This document shows, piece by piece, positions 37,519 to 46,728 of a stretch of 64,000 bases of DNA (its first letter is position 1; each line of letters begins with the position of its first letter). Position numbers and translations under genes: made by a program. This stretch comes from Gammaproteobacteria bacterium (GTDB lineage Bacteria; Pseudomonadota; Gammaproteobacteria; Competibacterales; Competibacteraceae). The stretch spans positions 248,001-312,000 of the forward strand of contig JACKNC010000003.1 of the NCBI GenBank assembly GCA_024235095.1, given 5' to 3'. Under the pieces are notes generated by a model. The model was not told the DNA's origin and did not search any database. It saw only the letters and a list, made by a program, of their open reading frames with translations.

Positions 37519-37905
37519 TCACATAGATTCGGTGTTTTTCCTTAACCAATCCGCAAACGCCTCCTCGCTGAGTTCATTACTGGCTAGCCCCAAGACCCAT
37601 TGAGCGGCTTCAAGCTCAGAAGCCATAAGCTGTAAATGATTTCTTGCCATAAACACATAACCCGTCATGAACCCTGTGCGTTTGTTGCCATCCACAAACG
37701 GGTGATTGCGGATAATACCGGCGATGTAAGCGGTTGCGAGTGCCGCTAAGTCCGGCTGTTCGTAGGCCCAGCGATGACGAGGCCGGGATAATGCCGATTC
37801 CAGTAAACCGGTATCGCGTAAGCCACTGGGTCCGCCGTGCTCAGCGAGTAAGCGGTCATGGATGGCCAAAACAACCTTCGTTTCAATCCAGATCGGTTCC
37901 TTCAT
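37519..37905 (-). CDS. doc: Doc toxin, Fic-fold kinase
   Basis: 128 residues with the Doc signature RNHPFVDGNKRTGF. N-terminal IWIETKVVLAIHDRLLAEHG and GLRDTGLLESALSRP are typical. Doc phosphorylates elongation factor Tu and stops translation. It overlaps the upstream antitoxin by 4 bp (ATGA). Confidence 0.92.
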   Translation of the reverse strand: MKEPIWIETKVVLAIHDRLLAEHGGPSGLRDTGLLESALSRPRHRWAYEQPDLAALATAYIAGIIRNHPFVDGNKRTGFMTGYVFMARNHLQLMASELEAAQWVLGLASNELSEEAFADWLRKNTESM

Positions 37906-38129
37906 TTCGCTAAGATATGTAAGGTGTTTCGGTAACGCGCCATTCCTTCCTCAGCCAACTTCAGTTGAGCTTCAAATTCTGGATCATACGGGGTTAGTCG
38001 GTAACCCCCTTCCGGCGCTTCCGTCAGAAAGAGACGATCACCATCTTCGAGATGCAAGCGACTGGTTACCTCTAGTGGGAGCACCACCCCCAGCGAATTA
38101 CCGACTTTGCGAATTTTAAGATTAATCAT
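37902..38129 (-). CDS. AbrB/MazE-type antitoxin of Doc
   Basis: 75 residues beginning INLKIRKVGNSLGVVLPLEV, a SpoVT/AbrB swapped-hairpin DNA-binding domain. The C-terminal helix (EFEAQLKLAEEGMARYRN) would wrap the toxin. Here Doc is paired with an AbrB-type rather than a Phd-type antitoxin, a known alternative. Confidence 0.88.
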   Translation of the reverse strand: MINLKIRKVGNSLGVVLPLEVTSRLHLEDGDRLFLTEAPEGGYRLTPYDPEFEAQLKLAEEGMARYRNTLHILAK

Positions 38130-38215
38130 GATTCATCATGCCTTTAAGTAAGGTTATAACTATTGTAGTAACATGTAAATCTCTTCAATTCAAGCAAAAA
38201 ATGGAGGCATTCTGG

Positions 38216-39208
38216 CTAATACTGCACGGCAAAGCTTGCACTTTCCCGGTAATGCAGCTTGCGCTTGTCATACATTTTGGTCGTGGCGATATGGCTATGC
38301 CCCACACTCGCCTGCACGGCCTCAATCGGACACTTCCGGTCCAGAGCCTCGGTAATAAACGTCGCTCGGGCGCTGTGCGGGGTGACGCCGATGGGTAACC
38401 CGGCCTCCAGCGCATAGCGATGAAACAGCTTGCTGATCTGTCGGCTGGTCAGCGGTTTACGCCGTTCCCGGCGCTGAACTGCGAGAAACAGCGGGCTCTC
38501 CCGTTCGGCCCCGTGACCACTTTCGGAAAGATAGGCCCGCAAGGCCAGTTGCAGTTCCTGGTGAATGGCAATCCGGTTGCGCTTGCCGCCCTTGAGGATG
38601 AAATCCAATACCCAGTAGCCACCATCTTCAAAAAAATCCTTCACTTTGAGGGTGGTGACCTCATTAATTCGGCAACCGGTGTAGAACAGGACATGCAAAA
38701 TAGCACGGTCCCGAATGCCCTTGAGCTGGTCTAGCTGGGGGGCATGGAGAAGACTCCGTACTTGTTCGGGTGTGAGAACGGCGGCTTCCACACGCTGGGC
38801 GCTGACTTTGGGGCGGCGAACTCCGGTGGCTGGGTTGCGTGTCGCCACTTGCTGCTCACAGAGATGCTTAAACAGCGAAGACACCGCCGCTAGGCGGTTT
38901 TGCACCGTGCGGGGGCTGGCCCCAGACTGGATGAGGTGCTCCCGCCAAGCAATCAAGTGACTTTGCCCAATGCCGCGTAACTCATCGGACGACTGGAAAC
39001 CATGAAAGGCAATGAAACTCTGTACGGCCGCTTGATAGGTTCGTTTCGTGCGGGGCGAGACAAAATTGGCTAACCACACCGATTCCTCGGGAATGTCCGC
39101 TAACGTGGCGTGAGTCACCGTGGACAGTTCGCGGTCTTTTTCCGATACGGGGGCTGGGGATTTCGGCGAAAGGGTCATGGATGCAGTGTCTTTTTGAGGG
39201 TGATTCAA
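38216..39208 (-). CDS. Tyrosine recombinase, XerC/D-like
   Basis: 330 residues. A SAM-like N-terminal domain (ANFVSPRTKRTYQAAVQSFI) is followed by the catalytic domain with R in YTGCRINEVTTLK, K in LKGGKRNRI, HxxR in PHSARATF, H in VGHSHIATT and Tyr in KMYDKRK. All five catalytic residues are present, so it is probably active. It could integrate the element or resolve plasmid multimers. No att or dif site was identified. Confidence 0.9.
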   Translation of the reverse strand: MNHPQKDTASMTLSPKSPAPVSEKDRELSTVTHATLADIPEESVWLANFVSPRTKRTYQAAVQSFIAFHGFQSSDELRGIGQSHLIAWREHLIQSGASPRTVQNRLAAVSSLFKHLCEQQVATRNPATGVRRPKVSAQRVEAAVLTPEQVRSLLHAPQLDQLKGIRDRAILHVLFYTGCRINEVTTLKVKDFFEDGGYWVLDFILKGGKRNRIAIHQELQLALRAYLSESGHGAERESPLFLAVQRRERRKPLTSRQISKLFHRYALEAGLPIGVTPHSARATFITEALDRKCPIEAVQASVGHSHIATTKMYDKRKLHYRESASFAVQY

Positions 39209-39428
39209 GAATTCTGATAAAATGGGTTATCAGAACTCTTGAACAGGGTAAAAAAGACCCCGAAAGTTGTCAAGGAAATTGGTGAGCTACCAGTGGAAAA
39301 CTGATTCGTGATACAGCAAGCTGCGGGGAATTGCCCCTCAGAGATTAAATTTATCTACTTATTCTTTTCTGGTTCGGTGCCTTTCCTTAAGCAACCAGAA
39401 AACACTTTTTCGTTAAGTTTGTTATTTG
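39209..39428. other. Spacer upstream of the recombinase
   Basis: No gene seen. TTCTGATAAAATGGGTTATCAGAA at 39211-39234 is an inverted repeat (TTCTGATAA with TTATCAGAA) just upstream of the recombinase start and may be its operator or core site. Confidence 0.45.
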
Positions 39429-40151
39429 CTAATCCCAAATCGATTTAAAATTCGATAGTATTTGATGTTTAGCATCATCAATAGAAACACCCCATATATT
39501 TGCTAATATTGGAAGAGTTGATTCTACATCCCATGGCATCAATGGTTGATCACCTATTTTGGCAAATGGGCCGTCTGTCTCAGTCAAAATCTTATTCCTT
39601 GGTATGAACATCACTAGTTCCTTACCTTTTTTTGTGTTTAACATGGCAGGGCCAATAGAAAATAAACATCCTAACTGTATAGCTTTCTTAAGCTCACTTT
39701 TACTACCTGTAAACCAGTGTAGTATAGGTATGCCAGGTACACTTTTCAATTCGTCTAACACAACTGCTGCACTATAGCGGGTATGTACACTCATAATTCG
39801 CCCCCCAGAACGACCTACACTCTTGAGAATATGGCGAAACACTTTGAGCTGAACATCCCAGTGATCTACAAATCCTTTTCCATGGTCAAGACCAATCTCT
39901 CCCACATATTTAGCGCTAGGAAGCAGCGTGTCGAAAAGCTCAAGTTCACTAGAGCGCTGATGAGCGATCTGTGGATGCAAACCTAACGCTGTTCGAATAC
40001 ACTGACTGCCTTCAGCGAGTTTACATGTCCCGTCCCAAGCCTTTGGTGTCGTTGTCACTGATAGGACATAAATGCCTCTTGATTTACATTCATCGGCTAC
40101 CTTGAATGGATCTGGATACAGATCGAGATGGCAATGCATATCGATGCTCAT
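39429..40151 (-). CDS. qatD: QatD, TatD-like nuclease
   Basis: 240 residues, TatD-type metal-dependent DNase. Metal ligands: H-x-H in MSIDMHCHLD, E in YVGEIGLDHGKG, H in MSVHTRYS and LHWFTGS, and D in TETDGPFAKIG. Last gene of the qat operon; starts inside the qatC stop (ATGA overlap). The Qat system protects against phage; the contribution of each protein is not worked out. Confidence 0.9.
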   Translation of the reverse strand: MSIDMHCHLDLYPDPFKVADECKSRGIYVLSVTTTPKAWDGTCKLAEGSQCIRTALGLHPQIAHQRSSELELFDTLLPSAKYVGEIGLDHGKGFVDHWDVQLKVFRHILKSVGRSGGRIMSVHTRYSAAVVLDELKSVPGIPILHWFTGSKSELKKAIQLGCLFSIGPAMLNTKKGKELVMFIPRNKILTETDGPFAKIGDQPLMPWDVESTLPILANIWGVSIDDAKHQILSNFKSIWD

Positions 40152-41452
40152 AGTACCCCCTCATCCTTAAGAAAAGCCTCCACTTCCTCCAATCCTTGTG
40201 AAAAGACCGTTTGAAAATTCCCAAATTGATTTGGAGGCAGATTACCACTATCCAAAATCCAGGAGCCAAGCTTCCGGGTTCTTTTTTGCATTACAGCAAT
40301 GGATAGCGCCAGGAGGTCATCCCTGCGGTCGATTTCATTAAGAACGTCAGGCAACTTATTAAAAGTATAGTCTATTCCTTCGACAAGCCCTCCTACATGG
40401 AGGGCAGCTCGACGAATAATACAAGGTACGCATACTCCACACTGTTGATTTGATCGCTTCCAATGGCTGCACGACACAGTACTACCAATAATACCTGTCA
40501 ACGACTGTTTATTTAGGCATTCTGCTGCCATTTGACCTTTGGTTTTGAACTGGTAGGGGTTAATGATGTTGCAAGGAATACCTATTGCATCAAAGAGCTT
40601 TTGGATGCTGTCAATGAAATATGGGTGAGTGGTACGGGTACTAAGTGTCCCGATCCGTCTAGGTGTTAATGGCGCATTCAACGATATAAACCCGTTCTCT
40701 GGAACAAACAAGTCAACTCGCTCTTGCTTCGAGACTGTTTGCACTGCACTTGCACCAATCGCAGCAAACGCAAGAAAGTTGAGGCTACGTGTCCGCATAG
40801 TGATATCAGTCTCACCGATGCATAGATGCGGATCTGCATTGACCTCAAATCGTGAGTATCGTCCCTGGAGTGCTTTGGCTATCTGATCTTGGTGGGATTT
40901 GTCGCCCTTATAAGCATGGCTCACCAGTAAAGGGGTTTTGCCTTGAGCCAATAAATCAATTGCCCCAATAGCTGAATCTAATCCTCCAGAGAACAGGCAT
41001 ACACAATTGAGTCCTTTTAACTGAACTAGATGAAAGTGATTACGCTGACGATATGGTAATGGGGGGGAGTAACCACCTTCCTGAAAATCAAAATTCCAGA
41101 TATCGCCACTGAGAAAATGTAGAGCTCTCTCCAAGTTTTTCTTCAATGGTTTCCAGCGGTCTGGTTCATGGAGTGGCACTTGAAGAAAAAACTGCCGGGT
41201 CCAGCCATCCGCAGTGTCCGCTCGACAAACAAAGGTATCTGCGGCAGTCACGGCAAGCGCTATAGTTAAAAAATCCATAACCTGACCTGGAATGCACACT
41301 CCCAGTCGCTTTATCTTGTCGATAACTGGGTGTCCGATGATAGATATGTCCCCGCGACTTTGGCCACTTAATTCATAAAGCTGCACTGGGAGCAGATCAT
41401 TGCTAGCCGCAGGCAGCATCTGGTGATTGTGATGAAAAACTAATAGCGTCAC
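40148..41452 (-). CDS. qatC: QatC, QueC-like protein
   Basis: About 434 residues from GTG 41452, which overlaps the qatB stop by one base; an ATG-less extension to 41476 also exists. The ATP-pyrophosphatase loop CVCLFSGGLDSAIGAIDLLA is the QueC signature, and CSHWKRSNQQCGVCVPC supplies the zinc-binding cysteines. QueC makes a 7-deazaguanine precursor, but in Qat the enzyme probably modifies another target, perhaps a protein. Confidence 0.9.
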   Translation of the reverse strand: MTLLVFHHNHQMLPAASNDLLPVQLYELSGQSRGDISIIGHPVIDKIKRLGVCIPGQVMDFLTIALAVTAADTFVCRADTADGWTRQFFLQVPLHEPDRWKPLKKNLERALHFLSGDIWNFDFQEGGYSPPLPYRQRNHFHLVQLKGLNCVCLFSGGLDSAIGAIDLLAQGKTPLLVSHAYKGDKSHQDQIAKALQGRYSRFEVNADPHLCIGETDITMRTRSLNFLAFAAIGASAVQTVSKQERVDLFVPENGFISLNAPLTPRRIGTLSTRTTHPYFIDSIQKLFDAIGIPCNIINPYQFKTKGQMAAECLNKQSLTGIIGSTVSCSHWKRSNQQCGVCVPCIIRRAALHVGGLVEGIDYTFNKLPDVLNEIDRRDDLLALSIAVMQKRTRKLGSWILDSGNLPPNQFGNFQTVFSQGLEEVEAFLKDEGVL

Positions 41453-42201
41453 TAATAAGCCTCCCACTCCTTCCAAGCATCAATAATAGCCTGGCGCTCG
41501 ATCTGAGCCATTTGTTGTTGGGTGAATGTACGAACATTACTAGTGAGTTTGGAAGCCATATGCCTGTCGACAACTACCTTGATCAATTCCCGTAAGTCCG
41601 TTTCGGCGCGTATCGCCATCACCGGGGTATCTGCCTTATTCCAAGCCTTGTTTGAGTCCAATACCATCTGAAGGAAAATGCTCTCCGCCAAATACCCAAT
41701 CATGGTATTGATGATAATATCGTCTGTGATACACTCTGGATCAAAGATGATTACGCCATCCAGTGCTTCCACTAGAGCATGGTTCATCGCTACACGGATC
41801 TTCTCTGAATCCCCGTCTTCAGTGGTAAGTGCTTGGGTAATAGCTGATATTGCCAGTTCGCATGGAAGTCCGGTCAGACTGCTAATATCTACACCAATCC
41901 TGCCTGGACCAGCTTGCGCACCTGCTAATGCGCCAAAGAGCCCTGCTCCAGCCTGGATAACACTGCCCATGCGCCGAGCTGCACTGCTACTTCCGCCACT
42001 GGCTCCGCGAGCATAGTGGCCAACAGCACTCTTCAGATCGCTCTGATCGCCACCAGATACGAAACGCCCCAATGACTGGCGGAAACTTTTGAATCTAGCT
42101 GGTTGAGGCGTGGCTTGCGGTTGCTGTGGTTGGTTGTCCGCCCATGGTGGTATTAGTGGTGAACCGCCACCCGGACCAGTGCTTGATTGCGATGTTCCCA
42201 T
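41452..42201 (-). CDS. qatB: QatB
   Basis: 249 residues. N-terminal low-complexity GTSQSSTGPGGGSPLIPPWA, then a helical domain. It is recognised mainly by position between qatA and qatC and by the Gly/Ser/Pro-rich start typical of QatB. Starts one base into the qatA stop (TAATG). Function unknown; a candidate substrate for QatC chemistry. Confidence 0.82.
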   Translation of the reverse strand: MGTSQSSTGPGGGSPLIPPWADNQPQQPQATPQPARFKSFRQSLGRFVSGGDQSDLKSAVGHYARGASGGSSSAARRMGSVIQAGAGLFGALAGAQAGPGRIGVDISSLTGLPCELAISAITQALTTEDGDSEKIRVAMNHALVEALDGVIIFDPECITDDIIINTMIGYLAESIFLQMVLDSNKAWNKADTPVMAIRAETDLRELIKVVVDRHMASKLTSNVRTFTQQQMAQIERQAIIDAWKEWEAY

Positions 42202-43979
42202 TAAGCGCCCTTATACCATTGCTCTTCTTTTAGCGCCGCCCTCATCCAAGGTATGGGTTTATCGCGAAAATCTTGCAGAAATCGAATCAGAATCTTGGCA
42301 GCATTGGATGAATGGCGGGCCAGCCGAAGAGCACCTGCAAATCCTTTAGGTTGCCGAGACCAGTCGGATACTTGCCTCAAATGGCTGATGACCCCCTCCA
42401 TAACCGGAATCTGCTCTTCCAGTGGCAGGTTGTTCAGGTGATTCTCAGCCGTAGGCGAGGTAATACTCTTCATCTCCACTAATACGTTTAGTACTTCTCG
42501 ACCAACCGGTGACAAACCCACTACGTAGGTACCAATCGGCATGGTTTCTCGGGACAAGTAAATTGCAGCCCGAAGGTCAACTCCACTTAGCTTAGGTTCG
42601 AGCCTGGTCCACTCAATAATGAAGGATTTTGTGGTCGGGTTATTCGTCCACGCCTCGGGGGCATTATCGGGTATCTTGCCATCCCCTTCTTCCATCTGCT
42701 TGAGCAGCAAGGGCTTTCCCTGTTCGGCATCCACTAGCCGATAGAAATCTGCTGTTGCCTGCGCTCCCACGCATCGTTCAAATATTACTAATTTGGTAAT
42801 AATGGCTTCATCCAGGGGCATTGAGCGGCGCTGTGCAATCTGTGCGCGCATTTTGATAACATTCAACAGCCGTTTCACGATCCGTGGGTTCCCGTGGATA
42901 ATCGGGGAATTAGCCAGCACTGGTGCAATACGGTCCGCGCGCTCAAATGCACTGGCTAGGTCGCTATCCTCTGATTCCCCAGTCAGTGCGAGTGCATCTT
43001 GTCGGGATATGGGATCATCCTTCCATGATTGTTGCAGGGCATTTTCAAGACCTTCCCGGAGAAGTACGCACTTTTCCTTAGACAAGCCAAGATCGACGGC
43101 ATACAGCATAAACAGGTAAGAACGGACTTCCCGAACACCGGCTTTTGGTACTCTAATAGGGACCTGAATCAGCTTATCCAAGTAATCGATCCTGTGACGG
43201 TCCGAGGCTCCCTTGAAATAGTCGGCTACAGAAGAACGAATCATCTCTTCGTCTGCTGCAATAATAAACGCAGTATTGTTTAGGAACAGGAACAGCCGAA
43301 TAGCTTCGAGGGTATGGATGGCATTCGTCGGCAGACAGCGATCAAGGTTGTCGATGACTACTACTAGGGGCCTTTTGAGCTCTTTTAGGATTTCCCCGTA
43401 CTCTTTACGGAATGCATCAATTTGCTGAGGCGGACTCTTTTTCGCTTCAGACTTCAGCAAACCGCTAACCTGATCTTTGACCTCTTTAGCTGTTTCACCC
43501 AGGTTTGCATACTCCTCCTGATCTTGGATGCCATCAGCAGCACTCCCCAAAGCACCTACACTGCGTGCAATGAGCCCACCTGTAGGTATGCCGGCCCACA
43601 TAGCTGCACCCTCAGCTAAAAAGCCTAGGAGCCTAATACCGCTGACTTGGGAGCAAAGCTTCTTGATCTTTTCGGCTAGACTTGCGTTCCCATCCGTAGC
43701 TTTTGTCAATTCAGTCGCGATCACATCTAGGAGGGCTGCCCGTGCATCGTCGTACCCCTGATACAGCCAGGCATCAAACTCAATAACTATCCAATTCTTC
43801 TCATCTTTTTTGAGATCCTGCTCGATCAACCTCAAAAGAGAGGATTTGCCAGCACCCCAGTTGCCGAACACGCCAATGGAGACCGGTAACATCCCATCTA
43901 CAGCAAGTATGTCGACTGCCAGTTGTGAAACTTCCCCAAAATTAAGGTAATCCTCTTTAGATTCCGTATCCGACCACAT
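42201..43979 (-). CDS. qatA: QatA, KAP-family P-loop ATPase
   Basis: 592 residues from ATG 43979, preceded by AAGGA. Walker A GVFGNWGAGKSSLLRLIEQD (~40) and Walker B RPLVVVIDNLDRCLP (~205) with FIIAADEEMIRSSV mark a KAP NTPase. A weakly hydrophobic stretch near residues 105-130 fits the membrane-insert feature of KAP proteins. First gene of qatABCD; all junctions overlap, so the four proteins should be made together. Confidence 0.92.
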   Translation of the reverse strand: MWSDTESKEDYLNFGEVSQLAVDILAVDGMLPVSIGVFGNWGAGKSSLLRLIEQDLKKDEKNWIVIEFDAWLYQGYDDARAALLDVIATELTKATDGNASLAEKIKKLCSQVSGIRLLGFLAEGAAMWAGIPTGGLIARSVGALGSAADGIQDQEEYANLGETAKEVKDQVSGLLKSEAKKSPPQQIDAFRKEYGEILKELKRPLVVVIDNLDRCLPTNAIHTLEAIRLFLFLNNTAFIIAADEEMIRSSVADYFKGASDRHRIDYLDKLIQVPIRVPKAGVREVRSYLFMLYAVDLGLSKEKCVLLREGLENALQQSWKDDPISRQDALALTGESEDSDLASAFERADRIAPVLANSPIIHGNPRIVKRLLNVIKMRAQIAQRRSMPLDEAIITKLVIFERCVGAQATADFYRLVDAEQGKPLLLKQMEEGDGKIPDNAPEAWTNNPTTKSFIIEWTRLEPKLSGVDLRAAIYLSRETMPIGTYVVGLSPVGREVLNVLVEMKSITSPTAENHLNNLPLEEQIPVMEGVISHLRQVSDWSRQPKGFAGALRLARHSSNAAKILIRFLQDFRDKPIPWMRAALKEEQWYKGA

Positions 43980-44020
43980 TCTCAATTCCTTCTACTGCAT
44001 CAATTGCCAATAGCAACCAT

Positions 44021-44039
44021 CCACCGGCAGAGCCGGTGG
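44021..44039. terminator. Hairpin upstream of qatA
   Basis: CCACCGGC-AGA-GCCGGTGG, a perfect 8-bp stem, lies between the 48-aa gene and qatA. It could end or attenuate transcription entering qat from the small gene. No long T-run on either strand. Confidence 0.5.
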
Positions 44040-44090
44040 ATTTCTCATTCTTGAATCAATCATTAACTGCTTGCTTTTATCCTTACTTGT

Positions 44091-44237
44091 TTACTTCTTT
44101 CCCCGCCCTGGCCGCTGCGTCAAGGCTGATCCAGCAGCGCTTTTGGCATCCTTACTTGCCTTCGGGTCCCGTAGTACCTTAGCTGCTGCGGAAGCGGCCT
44201 TCTTGCTCGTTACTTCGTTATTGGCTTTCTTTGCCAT
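44091..44237 (-). CDS. 48-aa basic, Lys/Ala/Ser-rich small protein
   Basis: ATG 44237 to TAA 44091. Starts MAKKANNEVTSKKAASAAAK and ends LTQRPGRGKK. Highly basic, no hydrophobic segment. Similar short 'TSKKAAS…' proteins occur as hypotheticals in accessory regions, from memory. It is transcribed toward qatA, about 110 bp ahead. Could be a nucleic-acid-binding accessory factor; function unknown. Confidence 0.6.
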   Translation of the reverse strand: MAKKANNEVTSKKAASAAAKVLRDPKASKDAKSAAGSALTQRPGRGKK

Positions 44238-44347
44238 AAGAACCACCATATATATTTGAAATTAATGAAAATATTTAGAATATTACTATTCTCACAATCT
44301 TATTCTATAGTTTTATAATCCAACATACAAGTATTATTTTGCCATTT

Positions 44348-44376
44348 TTGTTCGAAAATGCTAAAATTTATATAAT
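44348..44376 (+). promoter_or_regulatory. Promoter for the XRE-ImmA/PIN operon
   Basis: TTGTTC (44348-44353), a 17-bp spacer, and TATAAT (44371-44376), 57 bp before the start codon. Confidence 0.6.
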
Positions 44377-44433
44377 AAGGAAAACTTCAGGGAGCGAACT
44401 CTTCGCCACCCTTACCCACGGGAGAGCAAAACT

Positions 44434-45675
44434 ATGTCCTTCGACCCACACACCCTCGGAAGGAGGCTGCGCGAAGCAAGGGAAAACTGTGGCTTGAGTC
44501 AACAAGTTGTGGCTGATGCTATCGATATACCGCGAACGGCGGTTACGCAACTTGAGGCTGGCAACCGTGCTGTCTCAACCTTGGAACTGGCCCAGCTTGC
44601 CCAGTTGTATAAGCGGCCTGTCGCTGATTTCTTTGGCGAACAGCCTCTTGATGAAAACGATCTACTGGTCGCGTTGCATCGTCTAGCTCCTGGCCTCGAT
44701 TCCCATTCGGATATCAAAGAACAGGTGGAGCGCTGCTTAAGCCTCTGTCGGGAAGGTTGCTCGCTGGAACGGTTATTAGGCCGATCCTCGCGAAGTGGCC
44801 CACCCGCCTATACCCTCTCAGCGCCGCGAACCGCTGGTGAGGCCGTTCGCCAAGGCGAACAAGTTGCTTTCCAAGAGCGCAAGCGGCTTGGCTTGGGATA
44901 TACGCCCATTGCGGACATGGGAGAATTAATCTCGGATCAAGGAATTTGGTCGGCTGGCGTCAATCTGCCTGATGAGATGTCCGGCCTGTTTCTACGCCAT
45001 ACCTCTATTGGCATGGCGATTCTCGTCAACTTTAGCCACGCCCGAGGCCGCAAACGCTTTTCGTATGCTCACGAATACGGCCATGCCCTCCTTGACCGTG
45101 ACCGCACGGCCACGATCTCGACTCGCGATAATTCCTCGGAAATGGTCGAAAAACGGGCCAATGCCTTTGCCGCCGCTTTGCTGATGCCCAGTGAAGGAGT
45201 AACGGAATTTCTTCGCTCTCTCGATAAAGGCTTACCCAGCCGATATGAGCACGCCATATTCGATGTCGCAACCGAAGGGCGTATTGATACCCAAACCCGG
45301 CCTATTCCTGGATCTCAAGCCATAACTTATCAGGATGTGGCATTGCTTTCTCATCACTTTGTGGTTAGCTACCAAGCTACTGTTTATCGGCTACGAAGCT
45401 TGAATATCGTTTCCCAAGCGGAGTGTCTAAAACTGCTGGAACGTGAAGGTGAAGGGAAAGCGTTTCTCGCATTCTTGCAAATGCTGGAAGATCTAGAGGA
45501 ACCAGAGAGCAAAGAGCGACAAGAGCGTGAATTGAAGAGTCAAATTGTTCATCTCGCTATTGAAGCCTATCGCCGGGAAGAGATTTCTCGGGGAAAACTC
45601 CTTGAACTCAGCAAGAAACTAGAGCTGCCTGGACGCAAGCTAGTCGAGCTTGCTGAAACTGTTAAGGAAGATTAG
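44434..45675 (+). CDS. XRE HTH regulator fused to ImmA/IrrE metallopeptidase
   Basis: 413 residues. HTH_XRE at 8-60 (RRLREARENCGLSQQVVADA, RTAVTQLEAGNRAVSTLELA). A zinc peptidase domain with HExxH in RKRFSYAHEYGHALLDRD follows, then a distal acidic residue in RANAFAAALLMP. Such proteins repress their own operon and, when triggered, cleave a repressor or partner. GGGAGAG precedes the ATG. A PIN protein follows 17 bp downstream; the two are probably antitoxin and toxin. Confidence 0.87.
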   Translation: MSFDPHTLGRRLREARENCGLSQQVVADAIDIPRTAVTQLEAGNRAVSTLELAQLAQLYKRPVADFFGEQPLDENDLLVALHRLAPGLDSHSDIKEQVERCLSLCREGCSLERLLGRSSRSGPPAYTLSAPRTAGEAVRQGEQVAFQERKRLGLGYTPIADMGELISDQGIWSAGVNLPDEMSGLFLRHTSIGMAILVNFSHARGRKRFSYAHEYGHALLDRDRTATISTRDNSSEMVEKRANAFAAALLMPSEGVTEFLRSLDKGLPSRYEHAIFDVATEGRIDTQTRPIPGSQAITYQDVALLSHHFVVSYQATVYRLRSLNIVSQAECLKLLEREGEGKAFLAFLQMLEDLEEPESKERQERELKSQIVHLAIEAYRREEISRGKLLELSKKLELPGRKLVELAETVKED

Positions 45676-45692
45676 TTATTGGAGCCGGCTTA

Positions 45693-46208
45693 GTGGAAGA
45701 TCCATCTCTTATCGTTATTGCGGACACCTCGGTACTCATCAATTTTCTTGCGATTAATCGTATGGACCTCATCAAGCGGCATTCGTGCCGCTTTTTAATT
45801 ACCGATCACGTAAGACAAGAAGTGACGGACCACTACTATGAACAATCTACCCGTTTAAACGAGGCTTTAAAACAGGGCATTCTTGAAGAAATATCTGTCA
45901 CAGATCAACAAGAATTGGAAACATTTGTCGCGTTAAGTAAATTTGAAAATCTAGGTGATGGTGAATGTGCTTGTATCGCCGTTGCTCTTCACCATAGCTA
46001 TATGCTTGCTATAGACGATAAAAAGGCGATAAAACAAGCTCGCCTCTTAATGCCTACAATCAATATCTTTACCACACAAGACTTGATGCTTTCCATGATA
46101 AAATCTGGACTTGTTACTATCAATGAAGCTGATACCATTAAACATGAATGGGCTTCCACTCACAGATTTACACTCAAAATACATTCATTTGCTGAGCTTC
46201 TTCCTTGA
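45693..46208 (+). CDS. PIN-domain toxin-like nuclease
   Basis: 171 residues from GTG 45693 with GGAG upstream. Active-site acids: D in VIADTSVLINFLA, E in RQEVTDHY, GDGECACIAVAL (D and E), and D in LAIDDKKAIKQA. DUF3368-type PIN fold. Partner of the XRE-ImmA protein, a pairing often seen as a toxin-antitoxin module. Confidence 0.8.
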   Translation: MEDPSLIVIADTSVLINFLAINRMDLIKRHSCRFLITDHVRQEVTDHYYEQSTRLNEALKQGILEEISVTDQQELETFVALSKFENLGDGECACIAVALHHSYMLAIDDKKAIKQARLLMPTINIFTTQDLMLSMIKSGLVTINEADTIKHEWASTHRFTLKIHSFAELLP

Positions 46209-46221
46209 AGTTTTTAAAATA

Positions 46222-46689
46222 TTAATACCCCATATCTAGTTTTTGTGCTTGCTCAGTAAGTTCATCCAAAATTTTCATTCTTTCCTTATCAATCCGATTT
46301 TTGTACTTGGTCAGATCACTTAGAAGAACTCGGCGATGTGTTCCCACTTTTCGATAAGGTATCTCTCCTTGATCCAACAGTTGGATTAGATAAGGTATGG
46401 AAACATTCAATAAATCAGCGGCTTGTTGTGTTGTCAGCTCTGCATAAACTGGGATCAAGGTCACCCCATTGCCTTGGGCAATTTCAGTGAGGCTATCCAC
46501 CAGTAAACGCACTGCTGAAGCAGGTAGCGCCAAAGTCTCTGTTGGGCGTCCAGCCTCAATTATTTGGATGGATAAATCGTGATGCTTCCCAGCATATAGG
46601 GCAAGAAGACAACTTGCAGCCCGTGCAAGCAGGACCTCACTAGCTGTTGGGGCAATTGGCTCCGTAGCCCTTTTAAACAAAAAACTCAT
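46222..46689 (-). CDS. Excisionase/MerR-type HTH protein, antitoxin-like
   Basis: 155 residues. The central helix-turn-helix TTQQAADLLNVSIPYLIQLL with EIPYRKVGTHRRVLLSDL is the excisionase-type fold used by many PIN-toxin antitoxins. No toxin follows it on its own strand; the only nearby PIN gene is convergent. It may be an orphan antitoxin. Confidence 0.7.
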   Translation of the reverse strand: MSFLFKRATEPIAPTASEVLLARAASCLLALYAGKHHDLSIQIIEAGRPTETLALPASAVRLLVDSLTEIAQGNGVTLIPVYAELTTQQAADLLNVSIPYLIQLLDQGEIPYRKVGTHRRVLLSDLTKYKNRIDKERMKILDELTEQAQKLDMGY

Positions 46690-46728
46690 TGTTTCTATCT
46701 CAAAAATAATCTGCGGGACCGTTTATCA

